Part shown: positions 13,633-22,657 of the stretch, one piece after another
Position numbering within the stretch: position 1 is the first letter of the stretch
How the letters are laid out: each line of letters starts with the position of its first letter
Virus record (IMG/VR): IMGVR_UViG_3300032291_004228
Coordinates: 1-44,999 of that record
Source of the DNA: a virus
Length of the DNA: 44,999 bases
Direction: 5' to 3' (one strand)
Notes under the pieces: generated by a model
What the model was told of the DNA's origin: nothing
The model's input: only the letters and a program-made list of their open reading frames with translations
The model's database searches: none
Program-made: the position numbers and the translations under genes

Positions 13633-14196
13633 TTACTCCTTAATTTTAAAAGTTATTAATTTTTCCAAAAAATCGACAGCCAAGTGATACTCTGATTCAA
13701 GCCCATATTTCTTCTCGACTTTTTCTAAAAGCTCATCTTTTTTTCCAAAAAAACAACCTGCTTGAAAATAAAAAACCCCTTCTAAATTCCAGCAGTAAAG
13801 TTTTCGTTTAGATCCACCAATTCTATCAACCGCTTTATAATTTATAATTTTTAAGTCAAATAACTTGCAATACTTGCCAAAGCTGCAACCCTCGGCAAAT
13901 TTGCAACCCTCACCAAAGCTGCAATCCTCACCAAAGCTGCAACCCACGTTAAATTTGCAATCCTCACCAAAGCTGCAACCCACGTTAAATTTGCAATCCT
14001 CACCAAAGCTGCAACCCACGTTAAATTTGCAATCCTCACCAAAGCTGCAACCCTCACCAAAGCTGCAACCTTCACCAAAGCTGCAATACTCGGCAAATCT
14101 CTTTATCAAACTTAAATTCGAAAAAGCTGGGACAATTTTTCCTCCCCATTCATTTTCAGGCAACGCGTCAAATTCTTCTTGTGTTATTACTTTCAT
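13633..14196 (-). CDS. Cys-Phe hexapeptide-repeat protein
   Basis: A 187-residue protein whose residues 38-110 are 12 repeats of six residues, C-(S/K)-F-(G/N)-(E/V)-(G/D), e.g. CSFGEG and CKFNVG. A period of six with a buried position fits a left-handed beta helix, with cysteines and phenylalanines forming ladders; pentapeptide-repeat proteins have a period of five. Several copies are identical at DNA level (18- and 36-base units). The flanks are a short N-terminal part with EEFDALPENEWGG and a helical C-terminus. AAGGAAT precedes ATG 14196. Function unknown; DNA mimicry or protein binding is possible. Confidence 0.7.
   Translation of the reverse strand: MKVITQEEFDALPENEWGGKIVPAFSNLSLIKRFAEYCSFGEGCSFGEGCSFGEDCKFNVGCSFGEDCKFNVGCSFGEDCKFNVGCSFGEDCSFGEGCKFAEGCSFGKYCKLFDLKIINYKAVDRIGGSKRKLYCWNLEGVFYFQAGCFFGKKDELLEKVEKKYGLESEYHLAVDFLEKLITFKIKE
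13866..14095. repeat. In-frame tandem repeats (18/36 bases)
   Basis: The unit caccaaagctgcaa(t/c)cc repeats every 18 bases, and a 36-base double unit is repeated three times. It lies wholly within the hexapeptide-repeat gene and changes length in whole codons. Confidence 0.9.
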
Positions 14197-14198
14197 TT

Positions 14199-14414
14199 TT
14201 ATTCCTTAATTTTAAAAATTTTAACTTTCGTCTTTCTGCCTCTTTTAACACTAGCTGGCATCGGTTTATTATATTCTTTACAATATCTTTTAATGTGATA
14301 ACGTAAATGTTGATGGCTCGTATTAATAAGCATTGCCGCCATTTCGGTAAAACCCAAATTCTCGGCGATCATTTTTTCATAAATTTCAGATGATATAAAT
14401 TGTTTTTCTGTCAT
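14199..14414 (-). CDS. Small helix-turn-helix-like protein, 71 aa
   Basis: A basic protein resembling the 3862-4065 product: SEIYEKMIAENLGFTEMAAM then a second helix LRYHIKRYCKEY and a Lys/Arg tail (KRGRKTKVK). Probably DNA-binding. No Shine-Dalgarno sequence; 2 bases from the repeat protein gene. Confidence 0.55.
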   Translation of the reverse strand: MTEKQFISSEIYEKMIAENLGFTEMAAMLINTSHQHLRYHIKRYCKEYNKPMPASVKRGRKTKVKIFKIKE

Positions 14415-14424
14415 AGTTTTTTGA

Positions 14425-14982
14425 TTATAAATTGTTTTGATTCCAAATTTTTAGAGGCAAATATTTTCGACAAATATCAGCGGTTTGTTTTTGTTTCAAA
14501 ATAAGCTGACCACTAAACGCCGCAGAATAACAAGTATAACCAATTGCTTGATAAGCGTTATCTAACCTAGACGATTCGAATGCAGAAGCAGAAAGCCAAG
14601 CGGCATAAGCGGCAGCATCAGCAGCGTAAATTTCATTACTCTCGCCCTTAGTTGCCGATGGATCGGCATTATAAGCTAAATCTGCAAAATCTTTCAATAC
14701 CTTTTTGGTTATTTTACCTTCACCAAAAGCAATAGCGGCATCAACTGCATTAGTGCTAGCTTTATCTCTCATCCTATCACGAATTGTATTGACGCAATGT
14801 GCAGTTGCTAAAATAATTTGTTTTAAGCAATCAGGATTAGTTCTAGCAAATAGCCATAAAATCCAATCTCCGCGCTCGCAAGTGTTTAAAAATTGTTCAA
14901 TAGTGAGATTTTGAGCAAATTTCGCTATTTCTGGCCAAGTATAATTTTTTTGCAAAAATTCTTTTAACATTTTTTCTTTCAT
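14425..14982 (-). CDS. Imm5-like helical protein, 185 aa
   Basis: An alpha-helical, Ala-rich protein. GDWILWLFARTNPDCLKQIILATAHC near residues 38-63 and the Ala/Tyr-rich run near 120-140 (AADAAAYAAWLSASAFESS) resemble the putative immunity-protein (Imm5-like) domain seen in many phage genomes. Whether it neutralises anything is unknown. No Shine-Dalgarno sequence before ATG 14982. Confidence 0.5.
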   Translation of the reverse strand: MKEKMLKEFLQKNYTWPEIAKFAQNLTIEQFLNTCERGDWILWLFARTNPDCLKQIILATAHCVNTIRDRMRDKASTNAVDAAIAFGEGKITKKVLKDFADLAYNADPSATKGESNEIYAADAAAYAAWLSASAFESSRLDNAYQAIGYTCYSAAFSGQLILKQKQTADICRKYLPLKIWNQNNL

Positions 14983-14994
14983 AATTTTTATAAG

Positions 14995-15158
14995 TTAGTT
15001 GTTTATTTCTATTAAAAGCTTTTTCAATTCTGGAATTTTCATTGTTTCAATTTTTAAGATTTTTCTACCAATTTCATAATTAAATTTTTTATCAATTGCA
15101 ATTTCAATTTCTTTTCTTAATTGCAAAATTTTAAAATTTTCATTTTTTTTTCTTTCAT
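14995..15158 (-). pseudogene. Small gene split by a run of nine A
   Basis: ATG 15158 begins MKEKK, then reaches an A9 run and stops soon after. The +2 frame from the same run is open to 14995 and gives a sensible lysine/isoleucine-rich helix (ENFKILQLRKEIEIAI...ELKKLLIEINN) but has no start of its own. A one-base slip at the A run would give a ~54-residue protein. Either decay, transcriptional slippage, or a sequencing error in the A run. Confidence 0.35.
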
Positions 15159-15212
15159 ATCTTACATTTTTTTAATTGTTAAAATTTTTTCCGCCCCTGT
15201 TTTAGTTGTTAG

Positions 15213-15452
15213 TTAAAAATCGGTCGCCCAATTGTGCTGGTTTTGAAGTTTTTGTAATTTTGCTCTTGTTACAAAATCTCTTTTTCCGTCTTTCCATTCA
15301 ATAATTGTTTTTGATTTAAGATGCCCCGTAATTAAAAAATCGGCGGCAGCTTTTCTTTCGTCGAGAGCAGTTTTACAATATGGCTTTGATTCTGGTGGAT
15401 CTTGTTGCAATTTTCCGTTAAACAACCATCCAGCAAATTTAAATTCTGACAT
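15213..15452 (-). CDS. Hypothetical protein, 79 aa
   Basis: Not recognised. GGGGGG precedes ATG 15452. Residues 1-30 include FAGWLFNGKLQQDPPESKPYC, then a Lys/Ala-rich helix. It lies 18 bases after the next gene upstream. Confidence 0.5.
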   Translation of the reverse strand: MSEFKFAGWLFNGKLQQDPPESKPYCKTALDERKAAADFLITGHLKSKTIIEWKDGKRDFVTRAKLQKLQNQHNWATDF

Positions 15453-15470
15453 ATTTTTCCCCCCTGTTTT

Positions 15471-15761
15471 TTAGTTATTAAAATTTTGAATAATTTTTAA
15501 TTGATCTTTATTTGATAAACCCGTCGCGCCGCATTCCCGCCACCCTTCGACTAATTCAAGATGATTGCGCCCGTCTTTTTTTGTGATTTTCCACAAACCA
15601 TCATGACCACCGCGCCCGCCGCCATAATTATCAAATACGCAAATTTTGACTTCAATTTTGTCTAAAAATTCAGTATTTTTGAAACGTAGTAAATTAGCCG
15701 CGCCATTTTGCCAGCGGCTTTTTCCGTCAATTGTGATTAGTGTTGATTTTTTAAAAGCCAT
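15471..15761 (-). CDS. Hypothetical protein, 96 aa
   Basis: Not recognised. First gene of the leftward arm, with GGGG before ATG 15761. Gly-rich centre (FDNYGGGRGGHDGLW) between two beta-rich parts. Confidence 0.5.
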   Translation of the reverse strand: MAFKKSTLITIDGKSRWQNGAANLLRFKNTEFLDKIEVKICVFDNYGGGRGGHDGLWKITKKDGRNHLELVEGWRECGATGLSNKDQLKIIQNFNN

Positions 15762-16282
15762 ATTTTGCCCCTGATTTTAATTATTAATTTGTTTTTTTGT
15801 TATTTGTTTTTTGGTGATGAAATCATCTTAAAGAATAAAAAAATAACATGCAAGCAATTAATAAAAGAATTAAAAAAATAATTTAAAAAGCTATCAACCC
15901 AAGAGAGAGTAGGGCGCAACTAACCAAAACAAAGATAAAATCTAAAAAAATAAAAAATAATTTAAAAAAGATTTTGCAAAGAAAAGGAAAGAAAAAAGAA
16001 AAGTGTATTTACGAAATGTTTACAATACGGCAAAGAAAAGAATTGAATGGCGCGGAATAAATTTAAGAAATCATGTCAATAAATATTTGGAAGAAATGTT
16101 AAAATAATTTAAAGTGTGTCAATTTGAGACTAATTGAAAAAAGGGTTGACATGTAAAATAAATTACTTGACATTTCTCGCGTGGAAGCAGGGAGGCTACA
16201 ATTTAATATTTATTATTTAATGGCTCTCTTTTAACAAGAAATCCATTCGTTTAGAAGAATTAACTAATAAAAAAATTATTTT
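15762..16282. promoter_or_regulatory. Divergent control region between early and late arms
   Basis: A 521-base AT-rich gap with no supported gene. On the + strand TTGACA occurs at 16146-16151 and 16167-16172, the second within the 19-base repeat also found at 6969. On the - strand TTGACA lies at 16122-16117. Clear -10 boxes at normal spacing are absent, so activators or non-sigma70 promoters are likely. TerS has no Shine-Dalgarno sequence. Confidence 0.5.
16156..16174. repeat. 19-base repeat, copy at late promoter region
   Basis: Exact match to 6969-6987, containing TTGACAT. Confidence 0.7.
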
Positions 16283-16756
16283 ATGACATTGCAGATTGAG
16301 GGCAAGAATCGGGGCGGAAGACCGCGAGCTTTTAAAAACCCAGAAGAAATGGAAAAGCTCATTAATGAATATTTTGAAATAAAAAAAGGCCATGTAACAA
16401 AGATGGTTTTAAAAGACGGGAAAACGGTTGTGGAGATTCCTGAACCTGAGCCAATACATATAGCGGGGCTTTGTGCTTATTTAGAGCTTACTTATGAGGG
16501 GTTGAGGGAATATCAAAATAGAGAAGAGTTTTCTGCAACGATTGCGCGCGCAAAGCAAATTTGCCAATCTTACGCTGTGGATATGTGCTTCAAAGGAAAA
16601 AACAAAGCTGATTTTGTGTTGATGAATAATTACGGGTGGAAAAACCGTTCCGAACAAGAGAACACAGGTCAAGGCCTCATAAGCATTACCACTGTAATTA
16701 CTGAGAAAGAACTTGAAGAAGCCAGAAAAAGACTTGAACAACAAAATGAAAAATAG
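16283..16756 (+). CDS. terS: Terminase small subunit
   Basis: A 157-residue protein directly before the large terminase. It begins with a GGRPRAFKNPEEMEKLI segment and carries the usual phage TerS helices (HIAGLCAYLELTYEGLREYQ, then FSATIARAKQICQSYAVD), the central GKNKADFVLMNNYGWKN, and a charged C-terminal tail. It should bind the packaging site and feed DNA to TerL. There is no Shine-Dalgarno sequence before ATG 16283. Confidence 0.85.
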   Translation: MTLQIEGKNRGGRPRAFKNPEEMEKLINEYFEIKKGHVTKMVLKDGKTVVEIPEPEPIHIAGLCAYLELTYEGLREYQNREEFSATIARAKQICQSYAVDMCFKGKNKADFVLMNNYGWKNRSEQENTGQGLISITTVITEKELEEARKRLEQQNEK

Positions 16757-16803
16757 CTCAATCTTAAAATTAGGGGCGCAGAAAAAATCAACTTTAGATT
16801 AAA

Positions 16804-18327
16804 ATGATTGATTCAACTCGCGCTTTATTGGCTGAAAAAAAAATATTAGAAACCAGCCTTTCAACACATATCAAGCACTTTTTTAAAATACAGAAAGGTT
16901 ATCCGTTCACCTACTCCGCTTTTCACAACAAAGTAACTGCGGCTTTTGAAGAAGTCCTTGATGGTAAGGTTCAAAATCTTTTGCTTTTAATGCCGCCACG
17001 GCATTCAAAAACTGAAATCGCTAAATATTTTTGTACAATGGGCTTTGCGCGGAATCCAGCAAGCGAATTTATTTACACTTGCTCTGATATTGGGCTTGCT
17101 TTAAATTGCTCATCCGAAATTAGAAACACTATCAGCATGCCTGACTTTAAAAAATATTGGGATGTGACGATTCGAGATGATACGAGTGCAAAGGGGCTTT
17201 GGAAAACGGATCAGGGCGGCTCTTTTTGGGCTGGCGGTTTTGGTTCGCCGATTGTAGGATATGGTGCTGGAAAAATGCCGGGCGCGATGGTAGGAAAACA
17301 ATATCAATTTGGCGGTGCAATAGTTGTGGATGATCCATTAAAAGAACAAGACCGCCATCGCTCATTGGCGCGGCAGGAAATGCTTTCATTTTTCAAAGAG
17401 GTTTTACCGACTCGTAAAAATAGTCCAAAAACTCCAGTGGTTATAATCATGCAGCCGCTTCATAAAGAAGATTTGGGGCAATGGATCAAAGAAAACCGCG
17501 CTGAACATTTTAAGATTCTTGAATTACCGATCATTGAAGAAGATCAACCACTTTTTCCCGAAGTTTATAGTTTTGAAGATTTGATGGCGCTGAAAGAAGA
17601 AATTGGAAACGAGATGTGGCAAGCTAAGTGTCTTTTGCGACCAGTTAAATTGGGCGGAAATCTTTTAAAAACAAATTTGCTAAAACATTATGGCGAACTT
17701 CCTTTTCTTAAAAGCAGATGGATTGAAGGGGACACCGCGCAAAAAACAGAAGAGCGCCACGATTACACAGTCTTTCAGTGCTGGGGCAAAGGTTACACAG
17801 GCGGAATTTATCTTATTGACCAGTTTCGTGGAAAAGTTGAATATCAAGATTTGAAGCAAAGATTCAAAGATTTTTGGAATAAGCATAATTGCATTGACAC
17901 TTACGACCCGCGAAAGTACGGTTCGCTCTCGTGCGCCTACATCGAGGATAAATCAAGCGGAACGCAGATTATTCAAGAAACAAGGTCAGAAGGTAACATC
18001 CCAATTATTGGAGTTCCTCGCGGCGCTGGACAATCTAAATTTGAAAGAGCTGTTACAATAGCAGTACCTAAATTGGAGTCTGGCTATATCAATATTCCCG
18101 CCGATGCTTCATTTTCTCACGATTTGAAAGAGGAGATGGAGACTTTTACGGGGCAGGAAGATAGCAAGCAAGCTATTCTGAAAATGGATAAGAAAAAAAC
18201 TTTTGACGATCAGGTTGATTGTTTAATTTCGGCTTGCGAACATGGATTTACTGAATTTACAACAAGCTCTGAAGTGGTTAAAACATTTATGGAGCGCAAA
18301 TTAAAAAGACACAATGACAGACGGTAA
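16804..18327 (+). CDS. terL: Terminase large subunit
   Basis: A 507-residue packaging motor. The ATPase has Walker A-like PPRHSKT at 64-70 and Walker B AIVVDDP near 171-178. The C-terminal RNase H-like nuclease shows EGDTAQ near 305, IEDKSSG near 380 and FDDQVDCL near 467, the three acidic positions. It cuts and pumps DNA into the prohead. Length and plan are normal. Confidence 0.95.
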   Translation: MIDSTRALLAEKKILETSLSTHIKHFFKIQKGYPFTYSAFHNKVTAAFEEVLDGKVQNLLLLMPPRHSKTEIAKYFCTMGFARNPASEFIYTCSDIGLALNCSSEIRNTISMPDFKKYWDVTIRDDTSAKGLWKTDQGGSFWAGGFGSPIVGYGAGKMPGAMVGKQYQFGGAIVVDDPLKEQDRHRSLARQEMLSFFKEVLPTRKNSPKTPVVIIMQPLHKEDLGQWIKENRAEHFKILELPIIEEDQPLFPEVYSFEDLMALKEEIGNEMWQAKCLLRPVKLGGNLLKTNLLKHYGELPFLKSRWIEGDTAQKTEERHDYTVFQCWGKGYTGGIYLIDQFRGKVEYQDLKQRFKDFWNKHNCIDTYDPRKYGSLSCAYIEDKSSGTQIIQETRSEGNIPIIGVPRGAGQSKFERAVTIAVPKLESGYINIPADASFSHDLKEEMETFTGQEDSKQAILKMDKKKTFDDQVDCLISACEHGFTEFTTSSEVVKTFMERKLKRHNDRR

Positions 18328-18369
18328 AATTCTTCTGAAAAATAATCAATTTTTTATTCCCGCTTAATC

Positions 18370-20571
18370 ATGAAAAATAAAGTAAAAACAACGCCAAATG
18401 CTGCAGAAAAAGAGTTTAATGTTGTTGGAAAGTTTTTGGAAAATATGGAAGCAAAAAGAAAGATTGGTGAGCCAGATTCGGGGCTTTTGAAATATTTTTC
18501 AAACGATGTAACAACTGAATTAGACTCTTGTTTACAAGGTCAAGCTGGAGCTATTGCGTTTAAAAAAATGTCTCGCAACGATTCAATTGTTGGAGGCATT
18601 CTAAAAAGTTATGAAAACCCTATTCAATCAGCAAAATGGACAATTGCCGAAATCTGCAATCCTACGCCACGCGAACAAGAGGTTTTGAAAGTTTTGAATG
18701 AATGGTTTTTTAAAAAAAATAATTTCGGCGCGCTTTTGACGCAAATTTTAGGAATGTTACCAATTGGATTTTCTCTTTTTGAAAGATATTACACACCAGT
18801 TCAATTTGAAAGCGGCAAATATATGATGCCCGTACTTGCCGAAAGGGTGCAACAATCAATCAGAAGAATAGATTATCGCGAACGCTACGTTGAACAACAC
18901 ACTACTCACGGTGGCTTAGTTGAAATTCCCTTTGATGATTTAGTTTTCTTCACATTCCGTCAATCGGGTAATGATAGACGCGGTACTTCTCTTTTGCGTC
19001 AGGCTTATTACGATTTTTTAAGCAAAAAAGAAATTAAAAAAGCGGGAACAAAAGGAATTATCCGCTCAATGATTGGCTTAATTTTAGGAACTGTACCGAA
19101 GGAAGTTCAAGCAAATTCCCAAACTTTTGAAGATTTTAACGATTTAATTATTGATCTTGGGGAGCGTGATTATAACGGCCTATCTGATTCAGCAATTAAA
19201 TCAGAAGGTTACGAAATTGAAATTCTAAACAGTTCTTTTGATCTTAAGGCAATGAAAGAGTATATCGCTTATTTAGACTCATCAATGACAATGAGCGTTC
19301 TGACGCAATTTATCACGCTTGGTCAATCTGGCGGCGGCGGGTCTTATTCTTTGGGGCGCGATGCTTCTGACATGCTTCTTGATGGTTTGGGCTATATTAT
19401 CAACTATATTGAGCAGAATTTTAGTCAGCAAATTATTCATGAAACCGTTGCGATGAACTGGGCTGATGTAGACCCGACCAAATTCAATTTGGTGGGTGAT
19501 AATTTGAACAAGAAAGATTCAAAAGAGTTTGCGGAAATCATGAAATTATTGAAAGACGCTGGACTTGTTAAAGAAGAGCAGGCTGACGAAATAAAAATTC
19601 GTAAAATGTATGGCTTGCCAGAAATTGATTTAGAAAAAAGAAAAGCAGAAGAAAAACTGGCAGGAGAGAAAAAAGAAATTGAAGAGCCAGAAGAGGCAGA
19701 AGAGGCAGAGGAAATAGTTAAGGAAGAAGTTGAAAAAGAAGAAGATGACGCAGAAAAAAAAGTAATGAAACTTTCTGAAAATTGGAAAAATGGAAAAGAG
19801 CGCCGCGCTTATAAAGTCCAAGAAACAGAGAAACTAACAAAATTTGCAAAAGCCTCACTACAACTTATAGCTGATGAATTTTCTAAGGCGCTAAGACGTC
19901 AGCTTAACAAGGGCGCGGTAGAGGCGCAAGGCTTGAAAGATTTACAAATTAATAATGTTGGAGCTTACAAAAAGCGTTTAGGTCAAAAATTAGCAGGAAT
20001 TTCAAACCAAGCTTGGAAGAATGCGTTTAAAAATTCTTCTAAAAAAATTAAACTAAGCGAAGTTAAGCCAAGCGATTTGCCGACAAGCGTTTTGACCTCG
20101 TTTGTTTTAAATCTTGCTGATACAATGACGGAAAAACAAATTAATGACATGCGCGAAATCGCTATTTTAACAGCTAACACCAACGCTACAAAGGGCTTAC
20201 CAGTCAATAACAATATGGCGATGGTGGAAATGAAATTAGATGAGTATATTGACAACGCCAATATTATTGCTGGAGGAAATGATTTAGCTGTTGTGCAGGC
20301 TATGAATTACGGCGAAATGCAATATTACAAATCAATTGAAAATGATTTGTGGGGCTATCGCTTTGCCAATGATCTTCCTGAAACTGATATTTGCAGATCA
20401 TCGGTTGGAAAGACTTATGCCATCGGGTCAGCCGAGCTTGACATAATGCAGCCGCCTTTACATTATCGCTGCGATTCTTTTCTAGTTCCGATTTATAAAA
20501 GCGAAGAGTCAAAACCTCAATTGGATAATTACGTTCCAGCGCCTTCAATTCTGAAACAAAAAACAATTTGA
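18370..20571 (+). CDS. Portal protein fused to MuF-like head morphogenesis domain
   Basis: A 733-residue fusion. Residues ~1-430 match DUF935 (Mu gp29-type) portals: KKMSRNDSIVGGIL, MLPIGFSLFERYY, RQSGNDRRGTSLLR, LGRDASDMLL. A Glu/Lys-rich linker (~425-465) leads to a C-terminal MuF/SPP1 gp7-like domain that ends ...DLPETDICRSSVGKTY...IMQPPLHYRCDSFLVPI. In Mu these are separate proteins (gp29 and gp30). The portal forms the DNA channel; the MuF-like part probably aids head assembly or is carried inside. Confidence 0.85.
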   Translation: MKNKVKTTPNAAEKEFNVVGKFLENMEAKRKIGEPDSGLLKYFSNDVTTELDSCLQGQAGAIAFKKMSRNDSIVGGILKSYENPIQSAKWTIAEICNPTPREQEVLKVLNEWFFKKNNFGALLTQILGMLPIGFSLFERYYTPVQFESGKYMMPVLAERVQQSIRRIDYRERYVEQHTTHGGLVEIPFDDLVFFTFRQSGNDRRGTSLLRQAYYDFLSKKEIKKAGTKGIIRSMIGLILGTVPKEVQANSQTFEDFNDLIIDLGERDYNGLSDSAIKSEGYEIEILNSSFDLKAMKEYIAYLDSSMTMSVLTQFITLGQSGGGGSYSLGRDASDMLLDGLGYIINYIEQNFSQQIIHETVAMNWADVDPTKFNLVGDNLNKKDSKEFAEIMKLLKDAGLVKEEQADEIKIRKMYGLPEIDLEKRKAEEKLAGEKKEIEEPEEAEEAEEIVKEEVEKEEDDAEKKVMKLSENWKNGKERRAYKVQETEKLTKFAKASLQLIADEFSKALRRQLNKGAVEAQGLKDLQINNVGAYKKRLGQKLAGISNQAWKNAFKNSSKKIKLSEVKPSDLPTSVLTSFVLNLADTMTEKQINDMREIAILTANTNATKGLPVNNNMAMVEMKLDEYIDNANIIAGGNDLAVVQAMNYGEMQYYKSIENDLWGYRFANDLPETDICRSSVGKTYAIGSAELDIMQPPLHYRCDSFLVPIYKSEESKPQLDNYVPAPSILKQKTI

Positions 20572-20636
20572 CAATAATTTGATTAAAAAATAATTTCTAA
20601 AATTATAACAATTTTTTCAATTAATCATTACTAACA

Positions 20637-22196
20637 ATGCCAATTTTTGGACTTATAGATAACAAAAGAAGTATTTATTTATTCGACCCAATTTTCCCGT
20701 GGACTGCGGAAAATTTGATTCGTGATTTACTTGAAATGAATTCTGAATCGCAAGAGCCAATCAATATTTTTATTAATTCGCCAGGTGGTATTGTAATGGA
20801 TGCTTTGGGAATTGTTGATGTGATGAAAGCAATAAAATCTCCAATCAACACAATCGTTCTAGGCCGTGCGGCATCGGCAGCTTCTTTAATTGCTACTTGC
20901 GGCGGCAAAAGATATATTTCCGCAAATTCTGAGGTGATGATTCATGAGGCAGCAATGCAAGGTTTTGGTTATATTGACACAAGAGACGAAAAATTTGCAA
21001 AAGCCTTGAAAAAATTAGACGAAATGAATATCCGCGTTAATACAATCTATGCAAAACAAACTGGAAAAACTTTAGATCAAATCAACAAAGTTATGGCAAC
21101 AAAAGAAGATATTTTTATGACAGCGCAAGAGGCCATTTCTTTTGGTTTGGTTGATGCAATTCTGACAGAAGATGAACTTGCTAAGATAAAGCTTTCTGAA
21201 TCTTTCAAAAATATTAAGCTTTCTGAGCAATTCGAAGTTGAACAATCTGAAACCGAATTAAAAAAACTTCATCTTTTAAAAACTTGCTCTTTGAAAGATC
21301 GCGGCGTTGAAATTACCACCGCGACGCTTGAAAGCCTTAAGAAAAATTTTGAAGCAAATGTTCGCGGACAAGACATTTCAATTGATTACACTCATGATAA
21401 CGACGGAGGCGAAAAGCCAGCGGGCGCGTGGATTAAATCACTTGAAATCGAAGGCGATAATCTTTTTGCAATGGTTGAACTTACTCCAATTGCTCAAGAA
21501 ATGATTAAAAATAAAGAATATAAATATTTATCGGTCGAAATTGACCCTCTTTATTGCGATAATGATGGAAAGATGCACTCAAACGTATTGCTTGGTGGAA
21601 CTTTTACAAATCGCCCAGCAGTAAAGGGTTTAGACCCGATTAAACTTTCCGAAAATAACAATCAAAACGAAATCGAAATGAAATTATCACAAGAAGAAAT
21701 TAACTCAATTGAGGCGGTAAAAGCTTTTAATATTGAAATCAAAGATTTTCATAAATGTTTTGCCGAAATAAAATCTGAAAATGAAATTTTAGTTGCGGCA
21801 AAAGCCGAGCTAGAGCAAGGCAAAATAGCTTTAGAAGCAAAAATAACAGAATCAGAAACTAAAGCAAAGGAAGCCATTACAGCTCTTGCAAAAATTGAAG
21901 CCGACAAAATTATTGCGGAAAAAATTGCAATTGTCGAAGTTTTAGTTGAAAAAGGAATAATCGCTAATTCTCAAAAGGAAAAAGTATTAACAAAATTCTC
22001 TTCAAAATCAGAAATCGAAGACTTTTACAAAGATGTTCCAGCATCTGTTAAAGTAAGAGCAACAGGATCGGATATTGAAGATGGTGACGGAAAAGCTCTT
22101 CAAGAATCAAAATTACAAGAATTGTCGGCACAAACTGGGCAATCGGTTGAAGATTTTTTGAAGTACGGAATGAACAAAAAAACAAGAAAAAAATAA
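20637..22196 (+). CDS. ClpP-like protease fused to Mu gpI-like protease/scaffold
   Basis: A 519-residue fusion. Residues ~1-185 are a ClpP-fold prohead protease: INSPGG near 47, a nucleophile region GRAASAASLIA near 78-88, and MIHEAAMQG with the catalytic His near 103-105. Residues ~205-345 match Mu gpI: GVEITTATLESLKKNF, DYTHDN, PAGAWIKSLEI, YLSVEIDP. The C-terminal ~150 residues are a Glu/Lys/Ala coiled coil typical of scaffolds. It therefore combines two protease-type domains and a scaffold in one chain. Confidence 0.82.
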   Translation: MPIFGLIDNKRSIYLFDPIFPWTAENLIRDLLEMNSESQEPINIFINSPGGIVMDALGIVDVMKAIKSPINTIVLGRAASAASLIATCGGKRYISANSEVMIHEAAMQGFGYIDTRDEKFAKALKKLDEMNIRVNTIYAKQTGKTLDQINKVMATKEDIFMTAQEAISFGLVDAILTEDELAKIKLSESFKNIKLSEQFEVEQSETELKKLHLLKTCSLKDRGVEITTATLESLKKNFEANVRGQDISIDYTHDNDGGEKPAGAWIKSLEIEGDNLFAMVELTPIAQEMIKNKEYKYLSVEIDPLYCDNDGKMHSNVLLGGTFTNRPAVKGLDPIKLSENNNQNEIEMKLSQEEINSIEAVKAFNIEIKDFHKCFAEIKSENEILVAAKAELEQGKIALEAKITESETKAKEAITALAKIEADKIIAEKIAIVEVLVEKGIIANSQKEKVLTKFSSKSEIEDFYKDVPASVKVRATGSDIEDGDGKALQESKLQELSAQTGQSVEDFLKYGMNKKTRKK

Positions 22197-22215
22197 CAAT
22201 TAATTTTTAAATCAA

Positions 22216-22638
22216 ATGGCTTTATCAGCAAACGCTCCAATTGTAGATTTGAAAGATTTTTCACGCTACAAACAAAAAGTAGCATCTGGCGCAATTCACT
22301 TTTACAAAGGCGCAATTTGCAACTTTAACTCTTCTCTTTATGTGAAACTTGGTGGAGACACCTCTGGCGAATTATTCGCAGGAATTGCATTGGAAGAATT
22401 AGAACAAGCATCTGGTGGTTCAAACGGAGATGAAAGTATTACTTTAATTCCTGCGAAAAGCGGCGCAATTGTAGAGCTTACACTTCCTTCCGTTGCTCAA
22501 GCAAACCTTTATTCAAGCGCTTATGTGAACGGTGACGACGCAGTTGCATTGGTTGGTACAACTTCTAATGATGTTAGAGTTGGAACAATTGTCGCCCTTT
22601 CTAACGTTGCCAATAAGTGTTTTGTAAGATTAGATTAA
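22216..22638 (+). CDS. Head decoration protein
   Basis: A 140-residue beta-rich protein between protease/scaffold and major capsid, the usual place for a decoration protein. Ala/Gly/Val-rich, with repeats of GxxVxL type. AT-rich leader without Shine-Dalgarno sequence. Confidence 0.65.
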   Translation: MALSANAPIVDLKDFSRYKQKVASGAIHFYKGAICNFNSSLYVKLGGDTSGELFAGIALEELEQASGGSNGDESITLIPAKSGAIVELTLPSVAQANLYSSAYVNGDDAVALVGTTSNDVRVGTIVALSNVANKCFVRLD

Positions 22639-22657
22639 CTTTAAATAACAAATAAAA

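Noticed and set aside
13866-14095. CRISPR-like array of 18/36-base repeats
   Set aside because: The repeats are in frame within a gene, have no variable spacers, and encode a regular hexapeptide repeat.
13865-14209. + strand ORF of 114 codons
   Set aside because: It is the antisense shadow of the hexapeptide-repeat gene; its low-complexity Leu-Gln-Pro-Ser repeats simply mirror the tandem DNA repeats.
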